Shown in pieces: positions 1 through 8,170 of a stretch of 64,000 nucleotides of DNA. The notes beneath the pieces are model-generated. The model worked only from the letters and a program-made list of their open reading frames with translations, searched no databases and was not told where the DNA came from. The DNA is from Dongia_B sp035539075 (GTDB taxonomy: Bacteria > Pseudomonadota > Alphaproteobacteria > Dongiales > Dongiaceae). Position 1 is the first letter of the stretch; every line of letters begins with the position of its first letter. Position numbers and translations under genes: made by a program. The DNA is taken from assembly GCA_035539075.1 (NCBI GenBank), contig DATLJB010000176.1:1-64000 (forward strand). Reading direction: 5' to 3'.

Positions 1-414
1 GACCAGATCAACGACATTGAAGAAACGGCCACGGCTGGCGCTCCGAATGCAGGCTCTGGCGATGGCAATGGCCAGGTGGGTCTTGCCTGTCCCGGTGCCG
101 CCAATGAGAACGACATTGCGTTGCTCGGCCAGGAAGCCGCCATTGGCCAGCTCCCGAGCCAAGCCTTCATTGACCGGTGTTCCGGCAAAGTCGAAGTCCT
201 CGAGATCCTTGGCGAGCGGCAGCTTGGCGATGGTGAGCTGGTATTTGATTGAGCGGGCCTGCTTCTCGCTGATCTCAGCCTTGAGGAGATCGCCGACGAT
301 CCGGGGCGGCTCATGTTGACGCTTGATCCCCATGGTCATGACATCGTCATAGGCAAGCCGCATCCCATAGAGCTTCAGCTCGCTCATCAGATCCAGAATA
401 TCCGTGCGTTCCAT
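1..414 (-). CDS. istB: IS21-family helper ATPase IstB (3' end outside window)
   Basis: This is the AAA+ helper of an IS21-type transposase, which cooperates with IstA in target capture. The minus strand reads a protein starting MERTDILDLMSELKLYGMR, with Walker A GGTGTGKTHL near residue 105, as in IstB/DnaC-like ATPases. About 138 residues are present; the C-terminal half lies beyond position 1. The ATG overlaps the TGA of the upstream istA remnant (bases 412-416), the normal IS21 arrangement. Because istA is truncated, this copy cannot move by itself. The family call is secure; completeness beyond the edge is unknown. Confidence 0.9.
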   Translation of the reverse strand, partial: MERTDILDLMSELKLYGMRLAYDDVMTMGIKRQHEPPRIVGDLLKAEISEKQARSIKYQLTIAKLPLAKDLEDFDFAGTPVNEGLARELANGGFLAEQRNVVLIGGTGTGKTHLAIAIARACIRSASRGRFFNVVDLV

Positions 415-871
415 CAGCTTACCCTCCTGAGGTTGTCATATCGGGTACAGTCGGCAATTGGGGCGTGGCGCAGCTTGAGGGCCTCAGGTGTGAGGATCGT
501 CACCGCTGGCGCGGGATCGAGCTGACGCGCCAGGATGTTGATGATCACGTCGGCGGAATAGACATTCTGATCCAAGGCTTCCCGGCAGGCGGCCTCAACG
601 GCCGGGAGGCCATCGATGAGCACCGCCGACAGGATGGTGACCATTTGTCGGTCGCCGTCAGCGGCACCTTTGAGCTTGCGCCGGATGCGCTCCAGACTGG
701 CTGGCAGCAGCCAGTCCTTGAAGGGAGCGCCGTTTCGCAGGGCCCCCGGCTTGTGGGCCAGGACCGGTACGTAATGCCAGGGGTCATAGATCGTCTCGCC
801 ACGGCCGAAGCTGCGGCGATGTTCGCCGACAGCCGCGCCTTCCTGGCGAATGACGATCCGGTCAGCATAGG
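414..871 (-). pseudogene. istA: IS21 transposase IstA, C-terminal remnant
   Basis: About 150 residues of the IstA C-terminus remain. They include the conserved stretch with HRRSFGRGETIYDPWHYVPVL, which matches the IstA pattern of R-S-Y/F then DPxHYxP near the C-terminal domain. The catalytic DDE core and N-terminal HTH are absent. The frame runs open past 871 into the adjacent 190-bp miniature element, where homology stops, so that junction marks the truncation. The 3' end overlaps istB by one base. This is a non-functional remnant. Confidence 0.85.
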
Positions 872-1061
872 TGTGAAACAGCACCGAAGTGGAACCCCCT
901 ACGCAAAGCCCTCTAACCTTCTGAAGCGAGTAGGGAAATTCCGAAGATAAGCGGGTTCCGATCGGCGCCAATAGGGACCCCACCCAGACCGAATATGTGA
1001 GCACAATATCAGCGACTTAGCTCTGGTCAGCAGTGGGGTACCACTTCGGGTCTGAATCACA
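872..1061. mobile_element. 190-bp IS21-end-derived miniature element, copy 1
   Basis: Non-coding 190-bp unit with imperfect terminal inverted repeats. The left end is TGTGAAACAGCACCGAAGTG; the reverse complement of the right end is TGTGATTCAGACCCGAAGTG, and both continue into an A/T-ACCCC run. TGTGA/TGTCA ends followed by a GACCCC-type motif are typical of IS21-family termini, so this looks like an internally deleted derivative (MITE) mobilisable in trans. A second copy in the same orientation lies at 12761-12948. Outer flanks are an istA remnant and a broken stress gene, so the junctions have been rearranged. No target duplication was seen. Confidence 0.65.
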
Positions 1062-1370
1062 TTCGCGGAGGCGTTCGGCTCCATTGCCCCATGAGCACTT
1101 CGGATACATGCTTGCTCCGATCGCGCGAGCACGATCACATGCAAGCTTCAAGATTATCTCTGCATTCACGCCTATCGCATCGTCGATGGGGTCGCATCGG
1201 AACCTGACCTGGTTAGCTCTTCGATCGCTTCCAGGAAAAATTGCCCCCAACATGATGAATGTATAGTTCACCTGTAAGGTTCGCGGCTAGTTTTGCTGCG
1301 ATATCAACTGCAGGATTAGAGCCCTCCGAACCGTCAGCTGCCACGAAAGTTCGTCGAATTTCAACCTAGT
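1062..1370 (-). pseudogene. Universal stress protein (UspA-type) remnant
   Basis: The minus strand encodes RRTFVAADGSEGSNPAVDIA followed by AAKLAANLTGELYIHHV, the beta1-alpha1 region of a universal stress protein. The frame then shifts, and the next recognisable stretch (AIGVNAEIILKLACDRARAI) reads in another frame up to the miniature element at 1061. The nucleotide-binding C-terminal half is missing, so the gene is dead. The operator-like palindrome at 1424-1439 sits about 55 bp upstream of the remnant, so the intact ancestor probably belonged to the same regulon as the downstream genes. No clear start codon survives. Confidence 0.6.
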
Positions 1371-1423
1371 TTCGTCTCGAATCGTAAAGCGTCTACATAA
1401 GGATTTAGTATGACTCTCAATAT

Positions 1424-1439
1424 GTCAACTGCCGTTGAC
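1424..1439. promoter_or_regulatory. Palindromic operator, site A
   Basis: Perfect inverted repeat GTCAAC-TGCC-GTTGAC, one of five in the first 10.1 kb. Read toward the broken stress gene, its distal half forms a TTGACA -35 hexamer; the -10 is weak (AATCCT at 17-bp spacing). Probable TetR-type operator. Confidence 0.6.
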
Positions 1440-1485
1440 TTAGATCAACACCAACGATAGGGCATCTTATTCTTGCAACTAATGC

Positions 1486-1528
1486 AAAAACACCCCGATG
1501 CTTTTCTTGGGGGCTCAGCACCGGGGTG
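1486..1528 (-). terminator. Rho-independent terminator of the predicted small RNA
   Basis: CACCCCG (minus strand, 1528-1522) pairs with CGGGGTG (1497-1491) and is followed by TTTTT (1490-1486). The 24-nt loop is long but pyrimidine/purine rich. This is the clearest terminator-like element in this part of the window. Confidence 0.6.
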
Positions 1529-1608
1529 GCCGGCTCACCTCTGGATGGGGTGATGAGGGGTCATCCAGCGGTAAGCCGGGAACTCTTCCTCTGCAACTCT
1601 CAACTTCG
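1486..1608 (-). ncRNA. Predicted structured small RNA under operator B
   Basis: No reading frame is convincing here, but the minus strand holds a compact two-hairpin structure. Stem 1 is a long hairpin: bases 1570-1579 pair with 1530-1539 (9 of 10) and 1562-1568 pair perfectly with 1541-1547, leaving a loop of about 14 nt. Stem 2 is a terminator-like hairpin, 1522-1528 with 1491-1497 followed by five T. Upstream, a TTGACT -35 (1638-1643) lies inside operator B and a TTAAAC -10 (1615-1620) follows at 17-bp spacing, predicting a start near 1608 and a transcript of about 123 nt. I do not recognise the RNA family. Confidence 0.5.
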
Positions 1609-1638
1609 ATATGAGTTTAAGTCTCTATTGTCGGTTAA

Positions 1639-1654
1639 GTCAACTGTTGTTGAC
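1639..1654. promoter_or_regulatory. Palindromic operator, site B
   Basis: Perfect inverted repeat GTCAAC-TGTT-GTTGAC. It overlaps the predicted -35 box of the small RNA on the minus strand (TTGACT, then 17 bp, then TTAAAC). Binding here would block that promoter. Confidence 0.6.
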
Positions 1655-1763
1655 TGCGTTGGATGTCGAACGGAACACGACGAGGAAAGAAACGACCGTT
1701 AGACTCGACGTTCTAAGCATTCCCGGTTGGCGGGTTACAGAGTAGACAGGGTGGAAATCTACG

Positions 1764-2345
1764 TTAGTTATCTGGCCGGCCAAGGTTATCGTCAGACCAC
1801 GAGATAAGAAGCAGTACAGTTGACTTCTGCTCGTGTGAGGCTCCTATCGAGCTTGATGACGAAACGAAAGTGCCCTGCTTTGCGTCATAATTTGTCGCAG
1901 CAAATTTTGCGACGCCCTGTTGCATCTCGCGCTTATAGAGTGCGATCTCCGGTAAAGTAGTTGCCGTCGCAAGGGGGATGGGCAGATTGACGCTTGGAAC
2001 ACCAATTAGAAGAGTATGATCGTCAACGGAGAGCGCGCCGCAACGGATCTCCACAATCGTATCTGCATTTCCCTTGTCATTACTGAGGCGTAGCCCTTGC
2101 TGCAATAGGCTGTCTCGGATGGCGCCAATCGCATATTTACTATCGTAGCCCTCGAAGTTGCTACTATCGACAAATACGCGGCTGCCATTTGGTACGGCCA
2201 GTTTGAGATTCTTTGCAGCCTGATCTGCCGCCGCAGAGATAAGCAGCTGCTCAGTCGCGGTTCGTGGCGGATCGGTGCTGCGGTTCGTCACGCAGCCAGC
2301 CAGAGAAAGAGCCACCAGACTAATGAAAATCACACACAAACGCAT
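1764..2345 (-). CDS. Predicted outer-membrane or periplasmic lipoprotein, unknown function
   Basis: 193 residues. An N-terminal signal sequence ends in the lipobox LAGC (Cys17), so the mature protein should be lipid-anchored. The mature part has no catalytic motif I recognise; it carries TEQLLISAAADQAAKNL and a long conserved-looking GALSVDDHTLLIGVPSVNLP stretch, features I associate with a DUF-type alphaproteobacterial lipoprotein family (possibly DUF6655, unverified). The start has AGGAGG about 7 bases upstream (2348-2353). Operator C and a TATGTT -10 lie upstream, placing it in the same predicted regulon as the phasin and exporter genes. Confidence 0.75.
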   Translation of the reverse strand: MRLCVIFISLVALSLAGCVTNRSTDPPRTATEQLLISAAADQAAKNLKLAVPNGSRVFVDSSNFEGYDSKYAIGAIRDSLLQQGLRLSNDKGNADTIVEIRCGALSVDDHTLLIGVPSVNLPIPLATATTLPEIALYKREMQQGVAKFAATNYDAKQGTFVSSSSSIGASHEQKSTVLLLISWSDDNLGRPDN

Positions 2346-2524
2346 TCAAACCTCCTGTTGGGGGCATGATGAGTTCCGGATTAATCGAGATGCTTAGGGT
2401 AGATTCTTGCCCAACGGTCGGGCCAGACGATGATTTCTAACGAATAGAACACCTACTCGGAATGAGGCCTCGCCACCTATTCACCCGAATAAGGTCTCTC
2501 AACATATGCGGAAGCGCCTGAACA

Positions 2525-2540
2525 GTCAACAGTGGTTGAC
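2525..2540. promoter_or_regulatory. Palindromic operator, site C
   Basis: GTCAAC-AGTG-GTTGAC. On the minus strand it supplies a TTGACT -35 (2524-2529); 17 bp further is TATGTT (2501-2506), a good -10. It serves the lipoprotein gene, whose start is about 155 bp downstream. Confidence 0.65.
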
Positions 2541-2767
2541 GTTAGCTATTCCGTGGAGGTGCTTTTGGCGAACTACCATGCACATGACTGTTCGCGATGA
2601 CCGACTGACGAGCGTCACGCCACGAAAGTGATCGATCTGTCCGACATTTGAGAACGAACAAAGTACTGGGGTCGCCCGGCGCCATTTAGCCCGACGCAGC
2701 AAAATGACTTTCGAATTTCAACTCTTAGCGGTGTTTAGCCGTCAGCGGAACGGAAAGACGCCCGCTT

Positions 2768-3922
2768 TCACGTCTTAGTAAGGCTGGGCAGGAACACGTC
2801 GAACAACAGCGCGGCAGGTGCCATCCACTGATCCGGGGAATTGTAATTGACGGTGGTGATGGCGAGGACAAAGTCAAAACCGGGGAAGACGAACAGCCGT
2901 TGCCCACCATTGCCGAACGCAGCGATGAAACGCTCGCCATAGGTTCCTGTCTTGTCTGTTATAGCCTCCTCGCCAAGATGCCAGAGATAACCGTAATGCA
3001 TTCCCCGCCAGCCGATATCAACGATGGCGGCAGGTTGGAAACTTTCATCGAGCCAGGATTTTGGAATGACACTGCGGCCTTGCCATTCGCCGCCCTGCAA
3101 GATCACCTGCCCGATGCGGGCCAGTGAACGAGGCGACAGCCGTAGCCCCGATGCAGCCGATGGCTCACCATCCTGGCCTCGGATCCATTCCATGGCGTCG
3201 ATGCCGAGGGGATCAAACAGCACTTCTTTCGCGAAGTCCGGTAAACTCTGCCCGGTGCCTCGCTCAATGATCTTGCCAATCAGCGCAACCGCTCCGCCGC
3301 TGTAAATCCAGCCTCTTCCCGGTTTGGCAAGGATCGGCCGATCCAGGATGAAGCGATAGCGATCCGGCGCTCGCTCCATGGCAATCTCGCTATTGGCAGG
3401 ATCGGTGTAGGGGGCGTCTTCGTTCCATTCCATGGCCAGCGTCATGGTCAGTGCATGGTGAATGGTGATACGCTCGCGCTCGGAATCACGGCCAAGATCA
3501 GCATATTCGGGAAACTGCGCGATGATCGGCTCGTCAAGCGCCGACACTCGCCCCTTAGCAAGCGCAATACCGTAGACCAGACCGACGATGCTTTTCGTAA
3601 CGGATCTGATGTCGTGAAGGGTTTCCGCCCCGAACTTCACATTTTCTAGCGTCTGTCCCCACTTCATGTCGTTGCCGTCGATATAACGTTCAAAAGCGAT
3701 ACGACCGCCGTGCAAGGCGACAACTCCGTGCATACCCGATAACTTTCCGCTTCTCGCCAGATCATCGAAACGCCTTGCGGGGTCGGATTTGAACTCTGTC
3801 TCGCCCGACGCGGCAATCTGCCAATCGTTATGTTTTCCGTCTGCGATGGCTGGGGTCGTACCGACCATTATCGTTGCTCCCATGTACTTGAGGATCTCTC
3901 TTCGAGCAGTTCTATCGGGCAT
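2768..3922 (-). CDS. Tat-exported serine hydrolase, beta-lactamase/transpeptidase-like family
   Basis: 384 residues. The N-terminus has twin arginines followed by a hydrophobic run and an alanine cleavage site (TARREILKYMGATIMVGTTP, then AIADG), so Tat export is likely. The core matches the class C beta-lactamase/esterase B superfamily: SxxK as SVTK around residue 110 (nucleophile Ser and general-base Lys) and the YSG motif in GWIYSGGAVALIG. Substrate is not predictable; these proteins include esterases, D-peptidases and 6-aminohexanoate oligomer hydrolases. Its first ~20 bases are antisense to the transposase remnant, so the start was formed or trimmed by the rearrangement that created the mini-transposon. 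Confidence 0.8.
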   Translation of the reverse strand: MPDRTARREILKYMGATIMVGTTPAIADGKHNDWQIAASGETEFKSDPARRFDDLARSGKLSGMHGVVALHGGRIAFERYIDGNDMKWGQTLENVKFGAETLHDIRSVTKSIVGLVYGIALAKGRVSALDEPIIAQFPEYADLGRDSERERITIHHALTMTLAMEWNEDAPYTDPANSEIAMERAPDRYRFILDRPILAKPGRGWIYSGGAVALIGKIIERGTGQSLPDFAKEVLFDPLGIDAMEWIRGQDGEPSAASGLRLSPRSLARIGQVILQGGEWQGRSVIPKSWLDESFQPAAIVDIGWRGMHYGYLWHLGEEAITDKTGTYGERFIAAFGNGGQRLFVFPGFDFVLAITTVNYNSPDQWMAPAALLFDVFLPSLTKT

Positions 3923-4152
3923 TCGGACTGAACCTGCTGATCAATGCCATCGTCTACTGGAACACGCTATATCTCGAACCGGCGTTCGCCGCCCTCAATC
4001 GCGCGGACATTCCGACGCCGCCTGACGTCTTAAAGCACATTAGCCCGCTTGGCTGGCAACACATCAGCCTCACCGGTGGCTACATCTGGACCCTGACGGA
4101 CGGCGCTGATCTCAAGCCGTTGCGGCAGGAAACTTCCATCCTTGCAGCGTGA
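3901..4152 (+). pseudogene. tnpA: Tn3-family transposase TnpA, C-terminal fragment
   Basis: The plus strand reads GLNLLINAIVYWNTLYLEPA, then a stretch ending in PLGWQHISLTGGYIW before TGA at 4150-4152. This is the standard C-terminus of Tn3-family transposases (N-x-V/I-x-x-I-x-x-W-N-T-x-Y and LGWxHIxLTGxYxW). Nothing upstream of about 3900 belongs to it. The stop lies 9 bp from the right inverted repeat, the usual spacing in the family, which supports the repeat as a true Tn3-type end. Confidence 0.9.
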
Positions 4153-4273
4153 TCACCCTATGTTCTCAAATGTTGGACAGATCCACCACTTTCGTGTCGT
4201 GACGCCTGACGACGCGTTGGAGTTGTTGAGGTGACCAAGCGGCACCCTGGCGCGAAGTCCATGTGGCTGATCT

Positions 4274-5386
4274 TCACTTGAGAGATCGTCGGAAGCGGTT
4301 CAACGCGAAGATAAAAAGGATCGTTCCGATTGCTATGAGGGAGGCCAACTGGGGCCAAACAACGTTAAGTCCAGCGCCGCGGAAGAGAATCGACTTAGCC
4401 AGCATGACGAAATGTGTGTTCGGCGCAGCGAGCATCACGTCTTGCAAGAATGCCGGCATGCTTTCGCGGGGGGTCTGGCCGCCGGAAAGCATCTGCAGAG
4501 GCAGAAGCACGAGCATTAACAAAAGCCCGAACTGCGGCATTGAGCCGGAGATAGTGGCGAGAAAGATGCCCATGCTAGTAGTCGCAAAGAGGTGCAAAGC
4601 CGCGCCGAATAGAAAAAGAGGAACAGAGCCCTGAATGGGCACGGCAAGGACTCCTTGAACCACTAAGGTAATTGAAAGGGCGGAAGCCAAAAGAACGACC
4701 AAGCCCATCGACCAGACTTTACTGATCATGATTTCGGCAGGTGACACCGGCATGACCAGCAAGTGCTCGACTGTGCCGTGTTCGCGTTCGCGGATCAAAG
4801 CTGCGCCAGTCAAGACAATCGCCAACATGGTGATATTGTCGATGACACTGATAACTGCTTGGAACCAGGACTTGTTGAGTTCGGTATTGAAGCGCGCGCG
4901 CATTACCAGATCGACCGGTGATGAGGGGATGGAGCGATAGCGTTGCAGAAACGCGGTGATTTCCCCCGATACAATGCTTTGAACGTAGCCGCTGCCATTG
5001 AATGCCTGTGTCATCCGCGTTGCATCAATGTTGAGCTGAATTTCAGGTGAGCGCCCGGCTAGCAGGTCGCGTTGAAAGTTCGGCGGGATATCCAGCGCAA
5101 AAGTATCGAGACCAGCATCCATGCGCTTGTCCATCTCGGAAGCCGTGATGATCTTAGGTACCGTAAAGTAGGGAGGGTAGAAAGCGCCACGGATACGCGA
5201 CGAGAGTGCGGACACATCTTCGTCCACGATGGCGATCGGCGCTTTGTTGAGGGTCTCAGGGATCGCGGTTGATGCTGTGTAGATTGACACAGAGAAGGTA
5301 TAGACGATCAAGACAAGCATGATCGGATCACGCAGCAAACCGCGCAATTCCTTGACGCCCAGTTGTAAGATGTTTGATGCTCGCAT
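4274..5386 (-). CDS. yhhJ: ABC-2 type exporter permease, YhhJ-like
   Basis: 370 residues with an N-terminal membrane helix (MLVLIVYTFSVSIYTAS), a large extracytoplasmic domain, and five or so C-terminal helices, the ABC-2 permease plan. The family feature REREHGTVEHLLVMPVSPAEIM follows the first helix of the C-terminal bundle. It is the last gene of a hlyD-rbbA-yhhJ operon: its ATG lies 3 bp beyond the rbbA stop. Together the three proteins should form an envelope-spanning efflux pump. Substrate unknown. Confidence 0.88.
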   Translation of the reverse strand: MRASNILQLGVKELRGLLRDPIMLVLIVYTFSVSIYTASTAIPETLNKAPIAIVDEDVSALSSRIRGAFYPPYFTVPKIITASEMDKRMDAGLDTFALDIPPNFQRDLLAGRSPEIQLNIDATRMTQAFNGSGYVQSIVSGEITAFLQRYRSIPSSPVDLVMRARFNTELNKSWFQAVISVIDNITMLAIVLTGAALIREREHGTVEHLLVMPVSPAEIMISKVWSMGLVVLLASALSITLVVQGVLAVPIQGSVPLFLFGAALHLFATTSMGIFLATISGSMPQFGLLLMLVLLPLQMLSGGQTPRESMPAFLQDVMLAAPNTHFVMLAKSILFRGAGLNVVWPQLASLIAIGTILFIFALNRFRRSLK

Positions 5387-5389
5387 GCT

Positions 5390-8170
5390 TCAGCACGCCT
5401 GTTTCTTTAAGAGGGCGCCGCTGAAGCCAATCAAAACAGGAACTATAATCACGAGAGGAATGAACGAACCGAGCAGATCGCCGGTCTCCAGAGCCTTTGA
5501 AAACGTCCCACGTGTGATTGTGATGTAATGAGTCGTTGGATAAAACTTGCCAATGAGCGCTCCTACGCCTTCGAGTGAGGAAACTGGATCGATCATGCCG
5601 GAAAATTGCGAAGCCGGAAGCAACGTCAATATGGCAGTTCCAAATAGGGCCGCGATCTGGCTCTCCATGAAAGTGGAAATGAATAAGCCCATTCCGGTCG
5701 CCGCCGCTACATAAAGCAGCGTTCCCATTGTGAGAGCGAGAAGGCTTCCGGTAAAGGGGACTCGAAAGACAAAGACTGCAAGCGCCAACAGCAATACAAA
5801 GTTCGCCATTCCCAGGCCGATATAGGGTAGCTGCTTCCCTAACAGGAACTCCAACCGGGTCACTGGCGTTACGTATAGGTTGATGATAGAGCCAAGTTCC
5901 TTTTCGCGGACCACGCTGAGGGCAGCCAAAACGGCCGGAATGAGCAAGAGCAACAGGGGGATGACGGCAGGCACCATCGCGACCAGGCTTGCTACATCCG
6001 GGTTGTAGCGAAAACGGATCTCCAAATCGAATGCATCTGCGACCGTCGACTGCGAGGATCGACGATCCAGGTCGGCAAGCCAACGCGCATGCATAGCCTG
6101 CACATAGCTGCGAATGGTTTCACCGCGTTGCGGCATGGCGCCGTCGATCCAGGCGGCGACCTCAACTTTTCTTCCCCGTGCGAGATCTCTGCCAAAGTGT
6201 GGCGGTATCTCGATGGCTAGGCTCAGTTCGCCGCTACGCATGCGCCGGTCAAGGTCTTCATAGTCGATGATCGGTGGTCGTTCGATGAAATAGCGGCTCG
6301 ACCCAGCGATATCGGTTACATATTTTTGGCTAACGATCGTTTGATCCAGATCGAGAACTGCAAAGGGGAGATTTTTCACATCAATATTAACCCCATATCC
6401 CATGACAATCATCAGGATTAGGCTGCCGACTAATGCCAATGTCGCACGTATCGGATCACGTCGTAGCTCAAGGCTTTCTCTGCGCGTATAGCTAAGCATG
6501 CGGCGAAGATCAAAGATGCGATGGTTTTCTCGATCCTCATGCTTCGATAGCGTGGCTGAAGTGGGCGGTGTGGGGGGACTAACGTCGGCATCTCCAACAG
6601 CATCTTGTAGATAGCCGATAAAGGCCTCTTCGAGCGACTCGGCATTTCGGCTTTTGACAATGTTTGCGGGCGTGTCGCTGACGAGGACGTTACCTGCATG
6701 CATCAACGAAATCCGATCGCAGCGCTCTGCCTCGTTCATGAAATGGGTGGAAATGAAGATCGTTACATTGTCTCGCCGCGAGAGATCGACCAAGATTTGC
6801 CAAAGCGCGTCACGAGCGACAGGGTCAACTCCAGAGGTTGGCTCGTCCAGGATTAGCACTTGTGGCGCGTGGATCATGGCAACGGCGAGAGACAGGCGCT
6901 GTCGGACACCGAGTGGCAGTGTATCTGGCAGACTGTCAATAACACTTTCCAATCCGAAGTGCTGTGCCATCTCCCCCACGCGTCCGGATATGCGCTCTGC
7001 CGGAAACCGGTAAAGGCGCGCATGCAATTCAAGATTCTGCCGGACGGTCAGTTCGGAATACAGTGAGAAAGCTTGAGACATGTAACCCACATGACATCGG
7101 GTTTCCATGTCGTGCGGGTCGACAATGCGACCGAATAAGCGGGCTTCGCCCTCACTTGCCGGCAACAAGCCAGTCAGCATCTTCATCGTAGTTGTTTTGC
7201 CGCAGCCATTCGAGCCGAGAAAGCCGAAAATCTCTCCACGCGGGATGCGGAAGCTGACATGGTCAACGGCGACAAAGTCACCGAAGCACATGGTCAGTCC
7301 CTCAGCTTCAATCGCGATCTCTGACGAAGAGCTGACGCTTCGTGGTGAGATCTCAACAGGGCGATAGCCCAGCTTTTCAGCTTCTGGAAGGAGTGCGATG
7401 AAGGCGCCGTCGAGTGTGGTAGACCCTGTCTGCAACAGCAGATCTCGCAGCTTGCCTTGGGCCAGAACGCGACCGGCATTCATAGCAATCAGCCAGTCAA
7501 ATCGAGCCGCTTCTTCCATGTAGGCGGTTGCGACCAATACACTCATGCCGGGTCGACCGGCTCGAATCTCGTCGATCAGCTGCCAAAACTGCCGTCGTGA
7601 TAGCGGGTCGACACCGGTAGTCGGCTCATCAAGAATGAGCAGATCGGGGTCGTGAATGAGTGCGCAACAAAGGCCTAGCTTTTGTTTCATGCCGCCTGAC
7701 AGCTTACCTGCAGGCCTATCTTCGAAGGGTGCCAGCCCAGTGCTCTTTAGAAGATCGGCAATACGATGCTCACGCTCTTCTTTTGCATGACCAAAAAGGC
7801 GGCCAAAAAAATCGACATTCTCAGAGACCGACAGCGTCGGATAGAGGTTCTTACCCAGGCCCTGTGGCATATAAGCGATTCGCGGACATACTTTTCGTCT
7901 GTGCCGCACGTCAGCCATGTCGCCGTTGAGCACCTTGATCCGTCCTTGCTGGATGGCATGCGCGCCAGCGATTAGCGACAGTAGACTGGATTTGCCAACG
8001 CCGTCAGGACCAATCAGCCCAACCATGCAACCGGCAGGGATAGTGAGGCTGATCTCACTCAAGGCCTGCGCCGTGCCATAGGAGAGGTTCACCTCCGATA
8101 ATTCGACAACGGAAGGCGTCGACGCTACTACACCCTCTTCAGATGATGGAGCAGAAGGCGGCGTGATCAT
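5390..8170 (-). CDS. rbbA: RbbA-type ABC exporter: two ATPase domains fused to a permease
   Basis: 926 residues. The order is ATPase 1 (Walker A GPDGVGKSS near residue 54, signature LSGGMKQKLGL, Walker B LLILDEPTTGVDP), ATPase 2 (Walker A GSNGCGKTT near 325; signature degenerate, LPLGVRQ; Walker B VLILDEPTSGVDP), then an ABC-2 permease domain from about residue 560. This matches RbbA/YhiH; E. coli RbbA was described as a ribosome-associated ATPase, but the membrane half indicates export. I chose the ATG at 8170, which overlaps the hlyD stop as ATGA, over an upstream ATG at 8203 that would overlap hlyD by 37 bp. Confidence 0.92.
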   Translation of the reverse strand: MITPPSAPSSEEGVVASTPSVVELSEVNLSYGTAQALSEISLTIPAGCMVGLIGPDGVGKSSLLSLIAGAHAIQQGRIKVLNGDMADVRHRRKVCPRIAYMPQGLGKNLYPTLSVSENVDFFGRLFGHAKEEREHRIADLLKSTGLAPFEDRPAGKLSGGMKQKLGLCCALIHDPDLLILDEPTTGVDPLSRRQFWQLIDEIRAGRPGMSVLVATAYMEEAARFDWLIAMNAGRVLAQGKLRDLLLQTGSTTLDGAFIALLPEAEKLGYRPVEISPRSVSSSSEIAIEAEGLTMCFGDFVAVDHVSFRIPRGEIFGFLGSNGCGKTTTMKMLTGLLPASEGEARLFGRIVDPHDMETRCHVGYMSQAFSLYSELTVRQNLELHARLYRFPAERISGRVGEMAQHFGLESVIDSLPDTLPLGVRQRLSLAVAMIHAPQVLILDEPTSGVDPVARDALWQILVDLSRRDNVTIFISTHFMNEAERCDRISLMHAGNVLVSDTPANIVKSRNAESLEEAFIGYLQDAVGDADVSPPTPPTSATLSKHEDRENHRIFDLRRMLSYTRRESLELRRDPIRATLALVGSLILMIVMGYGVNIDVKNLPFAVLDLDQTIVSQKYVTDIAGSSRYFIERPPIIDYEDLDRRMRSGELSLAIEIPPHFGRDLARGRKVEVAAWIDGAMPQRGETIRSYVQAMHARWLADLDRRSSQSTVADAFDLEIRFRYNPDVASLVAMVPAVIPLLLLLIPAVLAALSVVREKELGSIINLYVTPVTRLEFLLGKQLPYIGLGMANFVLLLALAVFVFRVPFTGSLLALTMGTLLYVAAATGMGLFISTFMESQIAALFGTAILTLLPASQFSGMIDPVSSLEGVGALIGKFYPTTHYITITRGTFSKALETGDLLGSFIPLVIIVPVLIGFSGALLKKQAC

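Larger units (their letters stand above)
2612..4205. mobile_element. 1.6-kb Tn3-derived mini-transposon with serine-hydrolase cargo
   Basis: Two 44-bp inverted repeats bound the unit: 2612-2655 and 4162-4205. They are nearly identical, beginning GCGTCACG and ending ACATTTGAGAAC. Outside them lies a perfect 7-bp direct repeat, CTGACGA, at 2605-2611 and 4206-4212, so the insertion is clean and fairly recent. Inside are a serine hydrolase (minus strand) and only the last ~84 codons of a Tn3-family transposase (plus strand). The element is therefore non-autonomous. It separates the yhhJ-like permease from the lipoprotein promoter. Seven bases is longer than the usual 5-bp Tn3 duplication. Confidence 0.75.

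Noticed and set aside
465..950. A 161-codon plus-strand frame near the left edge
   Set aside because: It is antisense to the istA remnant and miniature element, with no recognisable domain.
5328..6083. A 251-codon minus-strand frame
   Set aside because: It overlaps the permease part of rbbA in another frame; the rbbA frame carries all conserved motifs.
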